A program made the position numbers and the translations under genes. Below, piece after piece: positions 40,137 to 49,371 of a DNA stretch of 64,000 nt (position 1 is its first letter; every line of letters starts with the position of its first letter). This stretch comes from Streptomyces sp. NBC_01571 (lineage in GTDB: Bacteria; Actinomycetota; Actinomycetes; Streptomycetales; Streptomycetaceae). Under the pieces are notes generated by a model. It made no database searches, had not been told where the DNA came from, and saw only the letters and a list, made by a program, of their open reading frames with translations. The stretch spans positions 8,618,001 through 8,682,000 of the forward strand of contig NZ_JAPEPZ010000001.1 of assembly GCF_026339875.1 (NCBI RefSeq). Reading direction: 5' to 3'.

Positions 40137-40365
40137 ACCCCTGTCCGTACCGCGGCACGTCCGCCGTCACCGGCCACCGGCCCACCCGCTGCCCCGGCAC
40201 ACGCACACCACACTCCACACTCTGCACACGTAAACACCCGCCCGGAGGGTTCACCCACCGGGCCGGACATCAGGTGATGCCTCTGGCCGGCCTGTGCATT
40301 TGGGCGGGTGGGCCGTCCGGCCCGGACGCGGCCGGCGAGCGGTCAGCAGGACGGGCCGGACTGAA
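40137..40365. other. Region upstream of giant gene copy 2
   Basis: The 229 bp between the giant gene start and the IS1380 element contain no gene. They should hold the promoter of copy 2. No -10/-35 pair can be assigned with confidence, and the outer limit of the palindrome may also lie here. Confidence 0.4.
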
Positions 40366-40486
40366 CCCGGATCCACCGGCTGATGCCTGTGGATAGTTCT
40401 TCCGGATACGAAGAAGTGCCTTGCGACCTGCGATGATGGGGTTTCTCTAGGACCACATCAGGCACGATCAGCAAGGCACTTCCGAG

Positions 40487-41298
40487 ATGCAATCTTCCCA
40501 TGCCGCGGCGGCGGTCTCATCCGCGTTTGATGATCCGAACCTGATCGCGTACGGCGGGCTGGAGCCGGTGGTGCGGCTGGCCGAGCGGTGCGGTCTGCCG
40601 GCTCTGGCCGGGGAGCACATCCGTCTGCCGGCCTCGAAGGACGGCACCGGTGCCTTCCCCGCGGCGAAGCTGATGTCGCTGGTGGGCGGCATGGTCGCGG
40701 GCGCCGACAGCGTCGAGGACATGGACCGGCTGCGGCACGGCGCGATGGGCCGCCTGTTCTGCGGAGTGCGGGCCCCCTCCACGCTGGGGTCGTTCCTGCG
40801 CTCCTTCACGCACGGGCATGTGAAGCAACTGCACGCCGTGGCCCGCCGGTTCCTGCCCGAACTGGCCCGTCACACCCCACTGCTGCCCGGCGCGGACCAG
40901 GCCGCCTACGTGGACATCGACGACACCATCCGCCGCACCTACGGCTACGCCAAACAAGGCACCGGGTACGGATACAGCAAGGTCAAGGGCCTGAACGCAC
41001 TGCTCGGTATCGTCTCCACACCCCTGTCCGCCCCCGTGATCGCCGCCACCAGGCTGCGCAAAGGGCCCTCGAACTCCGCACGCGGGGCGGCGGCGTTCGT
41101 GGCCGAGACCATCCGCACCGCCCGTGCCTGCGGCGCCAGTGGCCTGCTGGTGATGCGCGCGGACTCCGCGTTCTACGGCGCCGACGTCATCAATGCCTGC
41201 CGGACGCTGGGCGCCCGTTTCTCGGTCACGGTGCGGATGAACGCTTCCGTCAAGGCCGCCATCGCCCGCATCGACGAGGACGCCTGGACGCCGATTAA
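40487..41298 (+). pseudogene. IS1380-family transposase, 5' part
   Basis: The first 270 codons of an IS1380 transposase (AYVDIDDTIRRTYGYAKQG, LLVMRADSAFYGADV) end at TPI, where the inserted transposon begins. Joining to 45990 restores the natural sequence TPIKYPKAVWDE. The gene is inactivated by the insertion. Confidence 0.9.
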
Positions 41299-41357
41299 TG
41301 GTGGAGTCGGGTATTGGAACCGTCCGAATACCCTCCCGGCGGGGAGGCGGGAACGGA

Positions 41358-41933
41358 TCACAGCGGCGCCAGGATCATGAGGATCTCGTCGCGGTCGTCA
41401 TCTGGAGCGAGCCGAAGGGCGCCAGGCCATCGTCCGATCTCCTTCCAGCCGAGACGGCCGTAGAAGTCTTCGAGCCCGACCCCGCCCCGTGCAGCGAGGT
41501 GCAGCTGCTTGAGGTTCATCTCGTCGCGGGCGATCTCACGGGCCCGGTTCATCAGCGCAGTGCCGATAGAGCGACCGCGGAAACTGGTGTGGCTCTGGAG
41601 GTGGTTGATGGTGCCCCAGTGCGCGACGACCGGGCTTATGTCGCGGCGGATGTTCAGCCAGCCAGCGAGGCTGCCGTCGATGACGGCGAGGAGGAGTCGG
41701 CTGCTATCGGGATCGAGGTCGGCGATGAGCCGGTCGGCGACGGGAGTGACGTGGTCTGTGTCGACGGGCGGGAAGGGGAACCCGGCGGCCCCGCCGGCGT
41801 TGGTGACCGTGATCCAGCAGTCGATCAGTTCGCGTTTCAGTTCTGCTGTGATCTCGTGCGGGCGGACGATCTGGTGAAAGACAGGGGTGTTCGTACTGGT
41901 CATAACGGGAAGTCTCGCTTTCGGGTCGGTCAA
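41358..41933 (-). CDS. GNAT-family N-acetyltransferase (transposon cargo)
   Basis: This 191-residue protein has the GNAT fold pattern: a strand ending GWLNIRRD, the acetyl-CoA loop FRGRSIGTALMNRA (118-131) and a C-terminal GLEDFYGRLGWKEIGRWPGA. Members acetylate amines of small molecules or proteins. As the last gene of the transposon it is probable cargo, possibly for detoxification or resistance; the substrate cannot be read from the sequence. Its ATG overlaps the stop of the upstream recombinase-like gene (ATGA); a second ATG lies at 41903. Confidence 0.8.
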   Translation of the reverse strand: MTDPKARLPVMTSTNTPVFHQIVRPHEITAELKRELIDCWITVTNAGGAAGFPFPPVDTDHVTPVADRLIADLDPDSSRLLLAVIDGSLAGWLNIRRDISPVVAHWGTINHLQSHTSFRGRSIGTALMNRAREIARDEMNLKQLHLAARGGVGLEDFYGRLGWKEIGRWPGALRLAPDDDRDEILMILAPL

Positions 41934-44362
41934 GGTTGGGCTTTCGAGTTGTGCTGGTCACGGTTCCGCTGGGCGACGTCTGAGGCGTAGGCGGCCCAGT
42001 CCCCGGCTGATGCTTGCTGCCATTGGACGGCGACTTTGATGTGGACTCCGAGCATCCGGGCGAGGATCGCGGCGGGGACTTCGGTGGCGAGAGTGAACAG
42101 CGCGGTGGAACGGTCCTGTTTGGGCCGGATCCCAATTCGGTGAAGGCGTTTGCCGATCTGGCTGTCGGTGAGGGGGAGCCCTGGATGGCCGCCCGGGAAC
42201 AGCCAGGGAACGTCGTCCGGGGTGCCGATCTTGGCCTTGCCGCGGCGGGTCGTGACGAGCTCGCGGACCAGGCTGGCCAGTGGTGTGGGGAGGACGACTG
42301 GCGAGGTGCCGAAGGTGATGGAGACGGTGTCCCCGTCGATGTGGACGTCGTCGACGGTGAGTTGGCTGATGGTGGCGATCTTCTGTGCGTAGAGGATCAG
42401 CAGCAGTCCGGCGACGCGGTCTGGGGTCGGCAGTGTGTCGTCGTTGAGGAGGCGCCGGGCGTCGGCCCAGCGTTTCTCGCTGTCGATGACGCCCTGTGGG
42501 CCTGTCCAGCGGAGGGTGCCGTAGGTGAGTCCGCGGGCATGCCGGTGCTGTACCGACCAGCGCACGAAGTGGCCGGTCTCGTCGCGGTAGCTGACCGTGG
42601 CATCGGCCATCCAACGTTCCAGGTCCGGCTGGGTGCAGGTCCCCAGCGTGAGCCCTTCGCTGTTGAGCCAGGTGAGGAAGCTGTCGGCTGCGGTGACGTG
42701 GCAGCGAACGTTCAGATCCTGGAGTCGAGTCGCGTGGCCTTCGCCGAGGCGTCGTCGGAGCCGACGCATGTGGTGCCAGACCGCGTAGCCGTGCAGGATC
42801 CGGCGCTCGGCGAGATCGGTGCGGGCCTGGACTGTCTCGGCGATCCATTTCTCGAGGGCGATAAGCCGTTCGTCACGAGGCGGGAGGGTGCCGGTCGCGA
42901 CCAGGACACTGCGCAGGTGGGCCAGCACTTTGCCTGGGGGGAGTTCGTCGAGGACCTCGTGGGTGACGGGCCTTTCGTCGCGTCCTATGCGCTCGAGGAG
43001 GTCGCGGGCCTTCGAGCGGGAGACCCAGGCGATGGCGACGTCCGGGCGCTCGGCACTCGTCAATGCCTCGCGAAACGGGGCGAGTTCGGGACGGAGGGCT
43101 CCGGTGGCGTTGCCGAGGAGGTCGCGTACTTGCTGGTCGAGGACGCATCGCTGACAGGGGCGGGGACTGAGCTGCCAGGTGGTGGTGCAGACCGGGCAGC
43201 GGCCCCAGAAGTCGGGGTCGGGGTTGGTGCACTTCGCGCACAACGGCGCCTCCCAGGTGCCGCCGCGGGCCTGGGCGACGGTGCCGCAGCCTCTGCAGGC
43301 CACCCATCGGTGCTGGCAGCGTTCGCACCACGGCTGGCCGGTGGCCCGGGACATCTCGCAGGGCACCGTCCGTCCACAGATGCCGCACTCAGCGGTGATC
43401 CTCGGTCGGCAGTTGTTGCAGCGTGGGCCGTCGGGCAGCCGGTTCGCGACCGGCATGCGTCGGCGGCAGCCGACGCACTCCTCCAGGTTGTCGGGCTGTC
43501 TGATCATGCAGTTCGGACACAGCGGCCGGCCCTCGGAGTCGCGGGTGGCGGGCTCACGCACGGCGCCGCAGCCGGAACACGGGACGGCCGCGTGGCGGGC
43601 GAAGCAGGCCCGGCAGATCCTCTTGCCCTCCAGCAGTTTGGACAGTGCCTTCACCCCGTAACAGCGCGGGCAGGCCGGCCGGACGACCTTGGTCGCCCCG
43701 GCCGCGACGAGCTCATCGATGAACCGCAGGGCAGCAGGAGTAGGGGCTTCGTAACCGGCCCCGGTCAGCAGCTCGGGGCGGGCGACGACGGCCCAGGCCA
43801 GGCGGCGCTGCCCGGCGGGCCGGACGGTGGCGCATCCGAGCGCGGTCAGGATCGCGTCGGCATCGAGTGCGGGATCGAGGTTCGTTATGAGTTCGGTGAG
43901 TTCCCGAATCGGATCGCCGTCGGTGTCGGGGCAGTTCTGGCAACGGGGCTCGCCGTTGCGGTCCCGGCTGACGACGCGTCGTTCTTCGTGGCAGCCCGCG
44001 CAGATGGCTGGCTTGTCGAAGCAGGGTGAGCAGCCCCATCGTCCTCCGGTGCTGCTGCCGACGTAGCGGCATGCGCGGCCGCACTCGCCGCAGCGGGGCA
44101 GTGCGACGTCCTGGGCGCCGGCGTCGTGCAGGGACATCAGTAGTTTTGCGACGCAGTAGGGCGCCGGTGGCTGGCCGGTCCGCAGCAGCGACGGGTCGTC
44201 GTGCAGGGCCTGGGCGAGGCTGCGGCGGCCCGCTCGTGCGCGTACGACTGTGAGGACGATGTCGCGGACACGCTCGGCGGGCAGGTGCTTTTCGACGTTC
44301 CCGACCAGCCGCACGACCAGGCCGACCGGATCCGCGACGACCTCCTCGGCAAGACCGGTCAC
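41930..44362 (-). CDS. Large zinc-ribbon recombinase-like protein (810 aa)
   Basis: The N-terminal half (about 90-410) holds a long series of CxxC pairs (CGEC, CSPC, CAGC, CQNC, CPRC, CSGC, CVGC, CGIC, CERC, CRGC, CAKC, CPVC, CQRC), that is, several zinc ribbons. The C-terminal half resembles a phage-integrase domain: SAM-like helices, LLLILYAQKIATISQLTVDDV, then RSTALFTLATEVPAAILARMLG. The position of the usual nucleophilic Tyr reads VAVQWQQASAGDWAAY, so catalysis is uncertain. It takes the TnpB-like place in the element and probably helps transposition. Its ATG overlaps the stop of the HTH gene. Confidence 0.7.
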   Translation of the reverse strand: MTGLAEEVVADPVGLVVRLVGNVEKHLPAERVRDIVLTVVRARAGRRSLAQALHDDPSLLRTGQPPAPYCVAKLLMSLHDAGAQDVALPRCGECGRACRYVGSSTGGRWGCSPCFDKPAICAGCHEERRVVSRDRNGEPRCQNCPDTDGDPIRELTELITNLDPALDADAILTALGCATVRPAGQRRLAWAVVARPELLTGAGYEAPTPAALRFIDELVAAGATKVVRPACPRCYGVKALSKLLEGKRICRACFARHAAVPCSGCGAVREPATRDSEGRPLCPNCMIRQPDNLEECVGCRRRMPVANRLPDGPRCNNCRPRITAECGICGRTVPCEMSRATGQPWCERCQHRWVACRGCGTVAQARGGTWEAPLCAKCTNPDPDFWGRCPVCTTTWQLSPRPCQRCVLDQQVRDLLGNATGALRPELAPFREALTSAERPDVAIAWVSRSKARDLLERIGRDERPVTHEVLDELPPGKVLAHLRSVLVATGTLPPRDERLIALEKWIAETVQARTDLAERRILHGYAVWHHMRRLRRRLGEGHATRLQDLNVRCHVTAADSFLTWLNSEGLTLGTCTQPDLERWMADATVSYRDETGHFVRWSVQHRHARGLTYGTLRWTGPQGVIDSEKRWADARRLLNDDTLPTPDRVAGLLLILYAQKIATISQLTVDDVHIDGDTVSITFGTSPVVLPTPLASLVRELVTTRRGKAKIGTPDDVPWLFPGGHPGLPLTDSQIGKRLHRIGIRPKQDRSTALFTLATEVPAAILARMLGVHIKVAVQWQQASAGDWAAYASDVAQRNRDQHNSKAQP

Positions 44363-44706
44363 CGGTCGACTCCGCTGATCCGGGCCCGCCGGGGCCGCAG
44401 ATCGCCTACTCCTTCGGAGACCGACGTCCCGCCTGCGGCAGCCTTCTTCGGCTTCGTCGCGGAGCCGGCAGCGGCGATGGGTTCGATGAGGTCGTCCATG
44501 GTGCAGTCGAGGATGTCGAGCAGGGCCATGAGGATCTTCAGGCTGAGGCGTTCGGGCCGCTCGACGACGAGCCGGTAGACCTGGCTCGACGACAGCGTGA
44601 TGCCGCGTTCCTTCAGCGGCGGGATGAGGTCGGTGGTGGAGAACATCCCGCGGTCCGCCATGACCTTGCGCAGGTGCCAGTGATAGTCGAGCTTGGCGGC
44701 CATCAT
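44359..44706 (-). CDS. Cro/C1-type HTH protein of the transposon (115 aa)
   Basis: From the double ATG at 44706 the protein reads WHLRKVMADRGMFSTTDLIP, then an HTH (ITLSSSQVYRLVVERPERLS) and LLDILDCTMDDLIEP, the usual end of a Cro-type domain. A Lys/Arg-rich tail follows. GAGGAAGGA lies just upstream. It sits between the two recombinase-type genes, as the third member of such trios, and may regulate them or assist recombination. Confidence 0.75.
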   Translation of the reverse strand: MMAAKLDYHWHLRKVMADRGMFSTTDLIPPLKERGITLSSSQVYRLVVERPERLSLKILMALLDILDCTMDDLIEPIAAAGSATKPKKAAAGGTSVSEGVGDLRPRRARISGVDR

Positions 44707-44720
44707 CAGGTCCTTCCTCG

Positions 44721-45824
44721 TCAGACGCCGGCGAACGCCGGGGCCAGGGCCTTGCTCAGGGCAGTGTTCATGAAGTCGTCGCTGACGTGCGTGTAGATGG
44801 CCGTGGAGCTGTCGCACTCGTGACCGACTTGCTGCTGGATGAAGCGTCGGTCCACCCCGTCCTCGGTCAGATGCGTGACGTAAGAATGACGAATTGAGTG
44901 CGGAACTAGATCTTTTGGGAGCTTTAGGGCGTCCCGGTATGCCTCGAACCGGTCGTTGATGGAACTGGGCTGTAGGCGTCCCCCGCGTTCGGTGATCCAC
45001 AGTGCTGGGTGATCGGGGAAACCGAAGCGCGGCCGGACGTTCTCGACGTAGTCCTCGACCGCCTCGACGGCCCAGTCCATCACCGACAGCACGTTCCGCC
45101 GACGTGGCGGCTGACCCTTCTTTGCCTTGCCGTAGCGGACGTTGAGCGTGCCGTACCGGCCGAACTGGCGAGCCTTCGGGTTCCGTCCGAAGTCGACCAC
45201 GTCCAGCTTCGATGTCTCGGTCCGGCGGAGGCCCCAGCCGTAGATGACCTTGAAGAGGGTGGCGTCGCGGTAGGCGGCGAGGGCGCCCTTGCGCTTGGAC
45301 TTCACGGCGCGTGCGACCTGGTCGTCGGCGTAGTCGAGGAACCGCTGCAGCTCTTCGCGGCTGAACGGCCGTGCTTCTGGGTCGCCTTCGTAGTCCTGCA
45401 GGTGGGGCAGGGTGTTCCACTCGTGTGCGACCGCCACAGGGTGGGCGCCGAAGGCTTCCTCGCAGGCGGGGCCCCAGCCGTAGCGGCCATCGATGAGGAA
45501 CTCGGTGAACAGCCGAATGTCGCCCTGGTAGCTGCGGAGCGTGGACGGCGCCAAATGCTTCTCGCTCGTCAACGAGGCAGACCACTCGTCCATGTGGGCC
45601 GGCGTCCACTGCCACGGGTAGTCGTTCGCGAACTCGAGGAACCGGCGGACGAGCCGTTCCCTGGGGTCGATCGTCTCGTCCTTCAGCCCTCGCGACTTCT
45701 GCTGAGCCCGCCAGCCCCGCAGCATCGCGTCGAACATCGCGTCCTCCGGACGCAGCTGAACCACCCCGGACACGAGCTCCATGCGAGCCGACCCGGCCAG
45801 GACCACCTTCTGCTGATGCACCAC
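44721..45824 (-). CDS. Tyrosine recombinase (TnpA-like integrase)
   Basis: This 367-residue protein has a SAM-like N-terminal domain (TPAHMDEWSASLTSEKH) and a complete catalytic set: Arg in YGWGLRRTE (200/201), His309 and Arg312 in PHSIRHSYVTHL, His335 in QQVGHE and Tyr344 in TAIYTHVS. It is predicted to cut and join DNA at the transposon ends. It begins at a GTG pair at 45824 and is followed 14 bp later by the HTH gene. It is the first gene of the operon. Confidence 0.9.
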   Translation of the reverse strand: MVHQQKVVLAGSARMELVSGVVQLRPEDAMFDAMLRGWRAQQKSRGLKDETIDPRERLVRRFLEFANDYPWQWTPAHMDEWSASLTSEKHLAPSTLRSYQGDIRLFTEFLIDGRYGWGPACEEAFGAHPVAVAHEWNTLPHLQDYEGDPEARPFSREELQRFLDYADDQVARAVKSKRKGALAAYRDATLFKVIYGWGLRRTETSKLDVVDFGRNPKARQFGRYGTLNVRYGKAKKGQPPRRRNVLSVMDWAVEAVEDYVENVRPRFGFPDHPALWITERGGRLQPSSINDRFEAYRDALKLPKDLVPHSIRHSYVTHLTEDGVDRRFIQQQVGHECDSSTAIYTHVSDDFMNTALSKALAPAFAGV

Positions 45825-45989
45825 TCCAGACCATCCCTTCTGGAGGGCAGATCATGCATCAAACGGGATGGCCTCGGCAACATGCCTGCTCAGACCGCTA
45901 GTTCGTAGTAACGTCGGAGACCGCGAAGCCGTCGCTGTGAGCTGGCGACCTGCGACTTCTCGCCCGTCTGATGCAATTCCCGAGGGTCC

Positions 45990-46568
45990 AAATACCCCAA
46001 GGCGGTCTGGGACGAGGAGGGCCAGTGCTGGATCTCCGACGCCGAGATAGCCGAGGTCCCCTACACCGCCTTCACTTCCAAACCGAAGAAGCAGCAGGTC
46101 ACCGCCCGTCTGATCGTACGCCGCGTCAAACGCCTGAACGCCGGTGGCGTCCCCGCCGGGCAGGGCACGCTCTTCGATACCTGGCGCTACCACGCCGCGT
46201 TCACCGACTCCCCACTCTCCTTGGCCGATGCCGAGCGCGATCACCGACGGCACGCTGTCGTCGAGCAGGTGATCGCCGATGTCAAGAACAGCGCCTTCGC
46301 CCACGCGCCGTCCGGTCATTTCCAGGCCAATGCCGCCTGGCTCGCCCTGGCAGCCCTGGCACACAACCTCACCCGCGCCGCCGGCGCCCTGGCCTCCACG
46401 TTCCACGCCAAAGCGACCACCGCCACCATCCGTGACCACCTGATCAACGTGCCCGCCCGCCTGGCCCGCTCCGCCCGCCGCCTCACCCTGCACCTGCCCG
46501 AACGCTGGCCCTGGAGGGAGGACTTCGCCCAGCTCTTCAGCATCGTGCACGCACCACCAGTCCTCTGA
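45990..46568 (+). pseudogene. IS1380-family transposase, 3' part
   Basis: Codons from KYPKAVWDEEGQCW to SIVHAPPVL complete the transposase broken at 41298, including ERDHRRHAVVEQVIADVKNS with the expected late glutamate region. Together the two parts give about 462 residues, the usual family length. Confidence 0.9.
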
Positions 46569-46729
46569 CGCTCCCTGACCGACCTGCCCGAATGGGCCCG
46601 AGACCCGTGGACAAAGTGGAAGAGCTGGGCAGACCAGCGGCCGCCCCATGCCCGAATCCGCAACTCAGCCCCGACACAGCCTGCACGACCCCGAAACGAT
46701 CAACCCGGAATCAAGCCGGTGGATCCGGG

Positions 46730-46909
46730 CTCAACCACCCGAGCGACCCTGCGAAAAGGGACACAACTCGAATGTGCTGACAGTCGCGTAATGATCGGTG
46801 GTTCTCGGTCTCTCTCCTGGTATGAGCAACTCATAGGGTGTGCCTCGTCGTTCGGCTTTGCGTCCGCGGACCGAGGTGGCGGTGTCGCGTGTGGTGGAGA
46901 AGCGTCTAG
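46730..46909. other. Spacer between IS1380 and IS701 elements
   Basis: The 180 bp hold no full gene. One frame across the IS701 insertion point, if the IS is removed, reads PRRSALRPRTEVAVSRVVEKRLV then stop, possibly the tail of a lost gene. Confidence 0.3.
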
Positions 46910-48347
46910 TAGGGCTTCGTTAGGTACCCCAACTGCCGCCTGTTGGGTAGCGTGTGATCTTGTATCGGGTGTGACACCTGAGGAGATGGACGAGGTCCGT
47001 CCGCGCTTGGAGGCGTTCGCGGCCGAGATGCTCGGCTCGCTCGCGCGGCGGGACCAGCGGGCCAAGGGCGAGCTGTATGTGCGCGGGCTGATGCTGGATG
47101 GCAAACGGAAGTCGATGCAGCCGATGGCTGAGCGCCTGCGTGTGGACCACCAGCAGTTGCAGCAGTTCGTCTCCTCCTCCACCTGGGACTACGTCGAGGT
47201 GCGACGGCGGGTGGCCCGGTGGGCGGCGGCGCACATCGCCCCGGAGGCGTACGCGATCGACGACACCGGTTTCCCCAAGGACGGCTACGACTCCCCAGGG
47301 GTGGCCCGGATGTATTGCGGCGCCTTGGGCAAGCGCGGCAACTGCCAGATAGGGGTGAGCGTCAACCTGGTGTCCGACCGCGCCTCGGCGGCGGTGGACT
47401 GGCGGTTGTTCATCCCTGAGAGCTGGGACGATGCCGAAAACAGCGGCGATACGCTGCTGGCGGAGGCGATCCGGCGTCGGCGGGCGAGGGCGGGCATCCC
47501 TGACCGGGTCCGACACCGCGAGAAGTGGCGCCAGGCGCTGGAGATGCTCGACGAAGTTCGCAATCAGTGGGAACTGCCGGATCTGCCGGTGGTCGCCGAT
47601 GCCGGTTACGGCGATACCACCGGCTTCCGCCTGGGCCTGACCGAGCGTGGCCTGGCCTACGCGGTCGCCGTCAAGGGCACCACGAGCGCCTACCCGGGTG
47701 ACGTGCGGCCCGAGCGCCCGCCCTACAGCGGCCGGGGCCGCCCGCCCCGGCCCGCCTACCCGATGCCGCACAGCAGCCTGCGCGATCTCGTCCTGGCCGC
47801 GGGACGAAGAGCCGCTCGCACCGTCACCTGGCGTCAGGGCAGCAAGATGGGCCCGCGCAACCCGCGCGCCGAGATGCGCTCGCGCTTCGTGGCCCTGCGC
47901 GTGCGCCCGGCCAACCGCGACATCCCCCGTGATGTCGACGGCAGTCTGCCCGAGTGCTGGCTGCTGGCCGAATGGCCACCCGGCGCCGCCGAGCCGACCG
48001 ACTACTGGCTCTCCACCCTGCCCGCCGACACCCCGCTACGCGAACTGGTCCGTATCGCCAAGATCAGATGGCGCATCGAGCACGACTACCGGGAATTGAA
48101 AGACGGCCTGGGCCTGGACCACTTCGAAGGCCGCACCTACCTCGGCTGGCACCGCCACGTCACCCTCACAGCCCTCGCCCAGGCCTTCTGCACCATGCTC
48201 CGCCTCGACCCAAAAGTCCCTGCGCCGGCCTGACCCTCTACGCGGTCCTCCGCGAGTTACAGAAGATCCTGGCCACCTGGACCGGCGCCTGCTCGATATG
48301 CGGCCAACCCACACCCACACCCCACCACAGGACCTAACGAAGCCCTA
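46910..48347 (+). mobile_element. IS701-family insertion sequence with CTAG duplication
   Basis: The 1438-bp element has perfect 16-bp ends TAGGGCTTCGTTAGGT / ACCTAACGAAGCCCTA and is flanked by CTAG at 46906-46909 and 48348-48351. CTAG is the known target preference of IS701-type elements. The intact ends, duplication and gene suggest a recent insertion. Confidence 0.93.
46971..48233 (+). CDS. IS701-family transposase
   Basis: The 420-residue protein reads from GTG at 46971 (VTPEEMDEVRPRLEAF). The frame is open upstream, but that part includes the IS end. Features are GELYVRGLMLDGKRKSMQPM, the Asp of YAIDDTGFPKDG, the Asp of VVADAGYGD and the Glu of RIEHDYRELKDGLGLDHFEG. All catalytic acids are present and it appears functional. 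Confidence 0.93.
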   Translation: MTPEEMDEVRPRLEAFAAEMLGSLARRDQRAKGELYVRGLMLDGKRKSMQPMAERLRVDHQQLQQFVSSSTWDYVEVRRRVARWAAAHIAPEAYAIDDTGFPKDGYDSPGVARMYCGALGKRGNCQIGVSVNLVSDRASAAVDWRLFIPESWDDAENSGDTLLAEAIRRRRARAGIPDRVRHREKWRQALEMLDEVRNQWELPDLPVVADAGYGDTTGFRLGLTERGLAYAVAVKGTTSAYPGDVRPERPPYSGRGRPPRPAYPMPHSSLRDLVLAAGRRAARTVTWRQGSKMGPRNPRAEMRSRFVALRVRPANRDIPRDVDGSLPECWLLAEWPPGAAEPTDYWLSTLPADTPLRELVRIAKIRWRIEHDYRELKDGLGLDHFEGRTYLGWHRHVTLTALAQAFCTMLRLDPKVPAPA

Positions 48348-48506
48348 CTAGTGTGATGCGCCAGAAAAGCCGGTCTTAAGTCTGTAGGCTGTTTTTATGT
48401 CGCATCGAGGCCCCCTCGACTTTCGACGTTTTCGCGGGTCGCTCTGGCGAGTGTGGCTGTTGGCGTTTGGGTCCTGCGGTCTTGGCGGCGGTCGTAGGGT
48501 GAGGCT

Positions 48507-49238
48507 GTGGATGAGCGGCTTGTAGAGCAGGTACGGCAACTGGACCAGCAGGGTCGGTCGGTGAAGGCGATTGCCAGGACGTTGGGGGTGGGCGTCAGGG
48601 ATGTTGGCGGGGTGCTCAACGGTGCCGTGCAGGTCTCGGCGTCGGTGCGTGACGAGCCGCGTTGCTGGGTGAACGCCGGCTGGAGCCGCAGCGTGGATCT
48701 TGAGGGCGCGCCGCAGTGGGCGGCCTTGGACCCTGGGGCTTCTGACGCCGAGGAGGTGCGTGGCCTTGTCGCCGTGCTCGTCGCCGCGGACAGTACGCGC
48801 TCCGCGAAGGCGCAGGTCGCCGGGTTCCTGCTGGATGTGTGGTGTCTGGGGGTGAAGAACGCGCTTGCCCCGGAGCCGATGGGCGAGAGGCAACTGAGCG
48901 GGCACCGGGCGGTTTACTTCGGCGCCTTCGAGGGGCATGTGCCGGTTCCTGCCGAGCTTGCCCGCGCCCTGGTGTTCGGTGCCGCCGCCTACGCTCGCGG
49001 CCTCGGGTTCGATCCCGAGGCGGACTTCGAGGCCGCCGCCGCTGTCCTCGGTGAGCCCGCCGGTCCCTGCCCGATCCGCTTCGGCCGCGATGGCAAGCCC
49101 TTCTACGTCAACGGCCCCTATGACGATCCCGAGGCGGTGGCGCGGACGTTGCGGCGCGCCGTAGGTGACGACGGCTTCCACTGTGCCATTGCCTTCCCCG
49201 AGCAGCCGCGGCGTCGGTTGTCCTGGTCGCGCCGGTAG
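48507..49238 (+). CDS. Passenger HTH protein of unknown function (243 aa)
   Basis: It starts at GTG (MDERLVEQVRQLDQQG) behind AGGGTGAGG. An N-terminal HTH (SVKAIARTLGVGVRDVGGVL, residues 18-37) is followed by a conserved-looking domain with AQVAGFLLDVWCLGVKNAL, VPAELARALVFGAAAYARGL and IRFGRDGKPFYVNGPYDDPE. The family is not identified. It lies 133 bp upstream of a transposase and inside the same inverted ends, so it may regulate transposition or be carried cargo. Confidence 0.7.
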   Translation: MDERLVEQVRQLDQQGRSVKAIARTLGVGVRDVGGVLNGAVQVSASVRDEPRCWVNAGWSRSVDLEGAPQWAALDPGASDAEEVRGLVAVLVAADSTRSAKAQVAGFLLDVWCLGVKNALAPEPMGERQLSGHRAVYFGAFEGHVPVPAELARALVFGAAAYARGLGFDPEADFEAAAAVLGEPAGPCPIRFGRDGKPFYVNGPYDDPEAVARTLRRAVGDDGFHCAIAFPEQPRRRLSWSRR

Positions 49239-49371
49239 GCCGGACCCCGGGGCGGGGGAGCCCGGTGGCTATCACCTTGACGGGTGAGGCACCGGGTGTC
49301 CGGGCCCGTGGTGGGCGGGGCCGCGGCAGCATCGGTGGTGTGGCGACCGCGCCCGGGGAGGGATACCTGCG

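Larger units (their letters stand above)
41299..45989 (-). mobile_element. Tn554-like transposon inserted in IS1380 (recombinase trio plus GNAT cargo)
   Basis: About 4.7 kb interrupt the IS1380 transposase between TPI and KYP, with only AA shared at the junction and no longer duplication. Near the ends are imperfect inverted sequences TCGGGTATTG (41307-41316) and CAATTCCCGA (45974-45983). All four genes point the same way and are coupled by overlaps or a 14-bp gap. Tyrosine-recombinase transposons with a recombinase, a small protein and a second large recombinase resemble the Tn554 plan; exact family membership is inferred. Confidence 0.75.
40366..46729 (+). mobile_element. IS1380-family element split by a transposon
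   Basis: Inverted ends CCCGGATCCACCGGCT (40366-40381) and AGCCGGTGGATCCGGG (46714-46729) bracket a transposase gene interrupted at 41298/45990. Removing the insert leaves 1673 bp, a normal IS1380-family length. No clear target duplication is seen. Confidence 0.85.

Noticed and set aside
35382..40277. A 1631-codon open frame on the + strand opposite giant gene copy 2
   Set aside because: It mirrors the reading of the true gene in a GC-rich sequence; its translation is Arg/Pro/Gly/Val-rich with no domains, while the opposite strand has clear domains.
40366..46729. Composite transposon formed by two IS1380 halves
   Set aside because: The halves join into one transposase at a single point, showing insertion into one IS, not two flanking copies.
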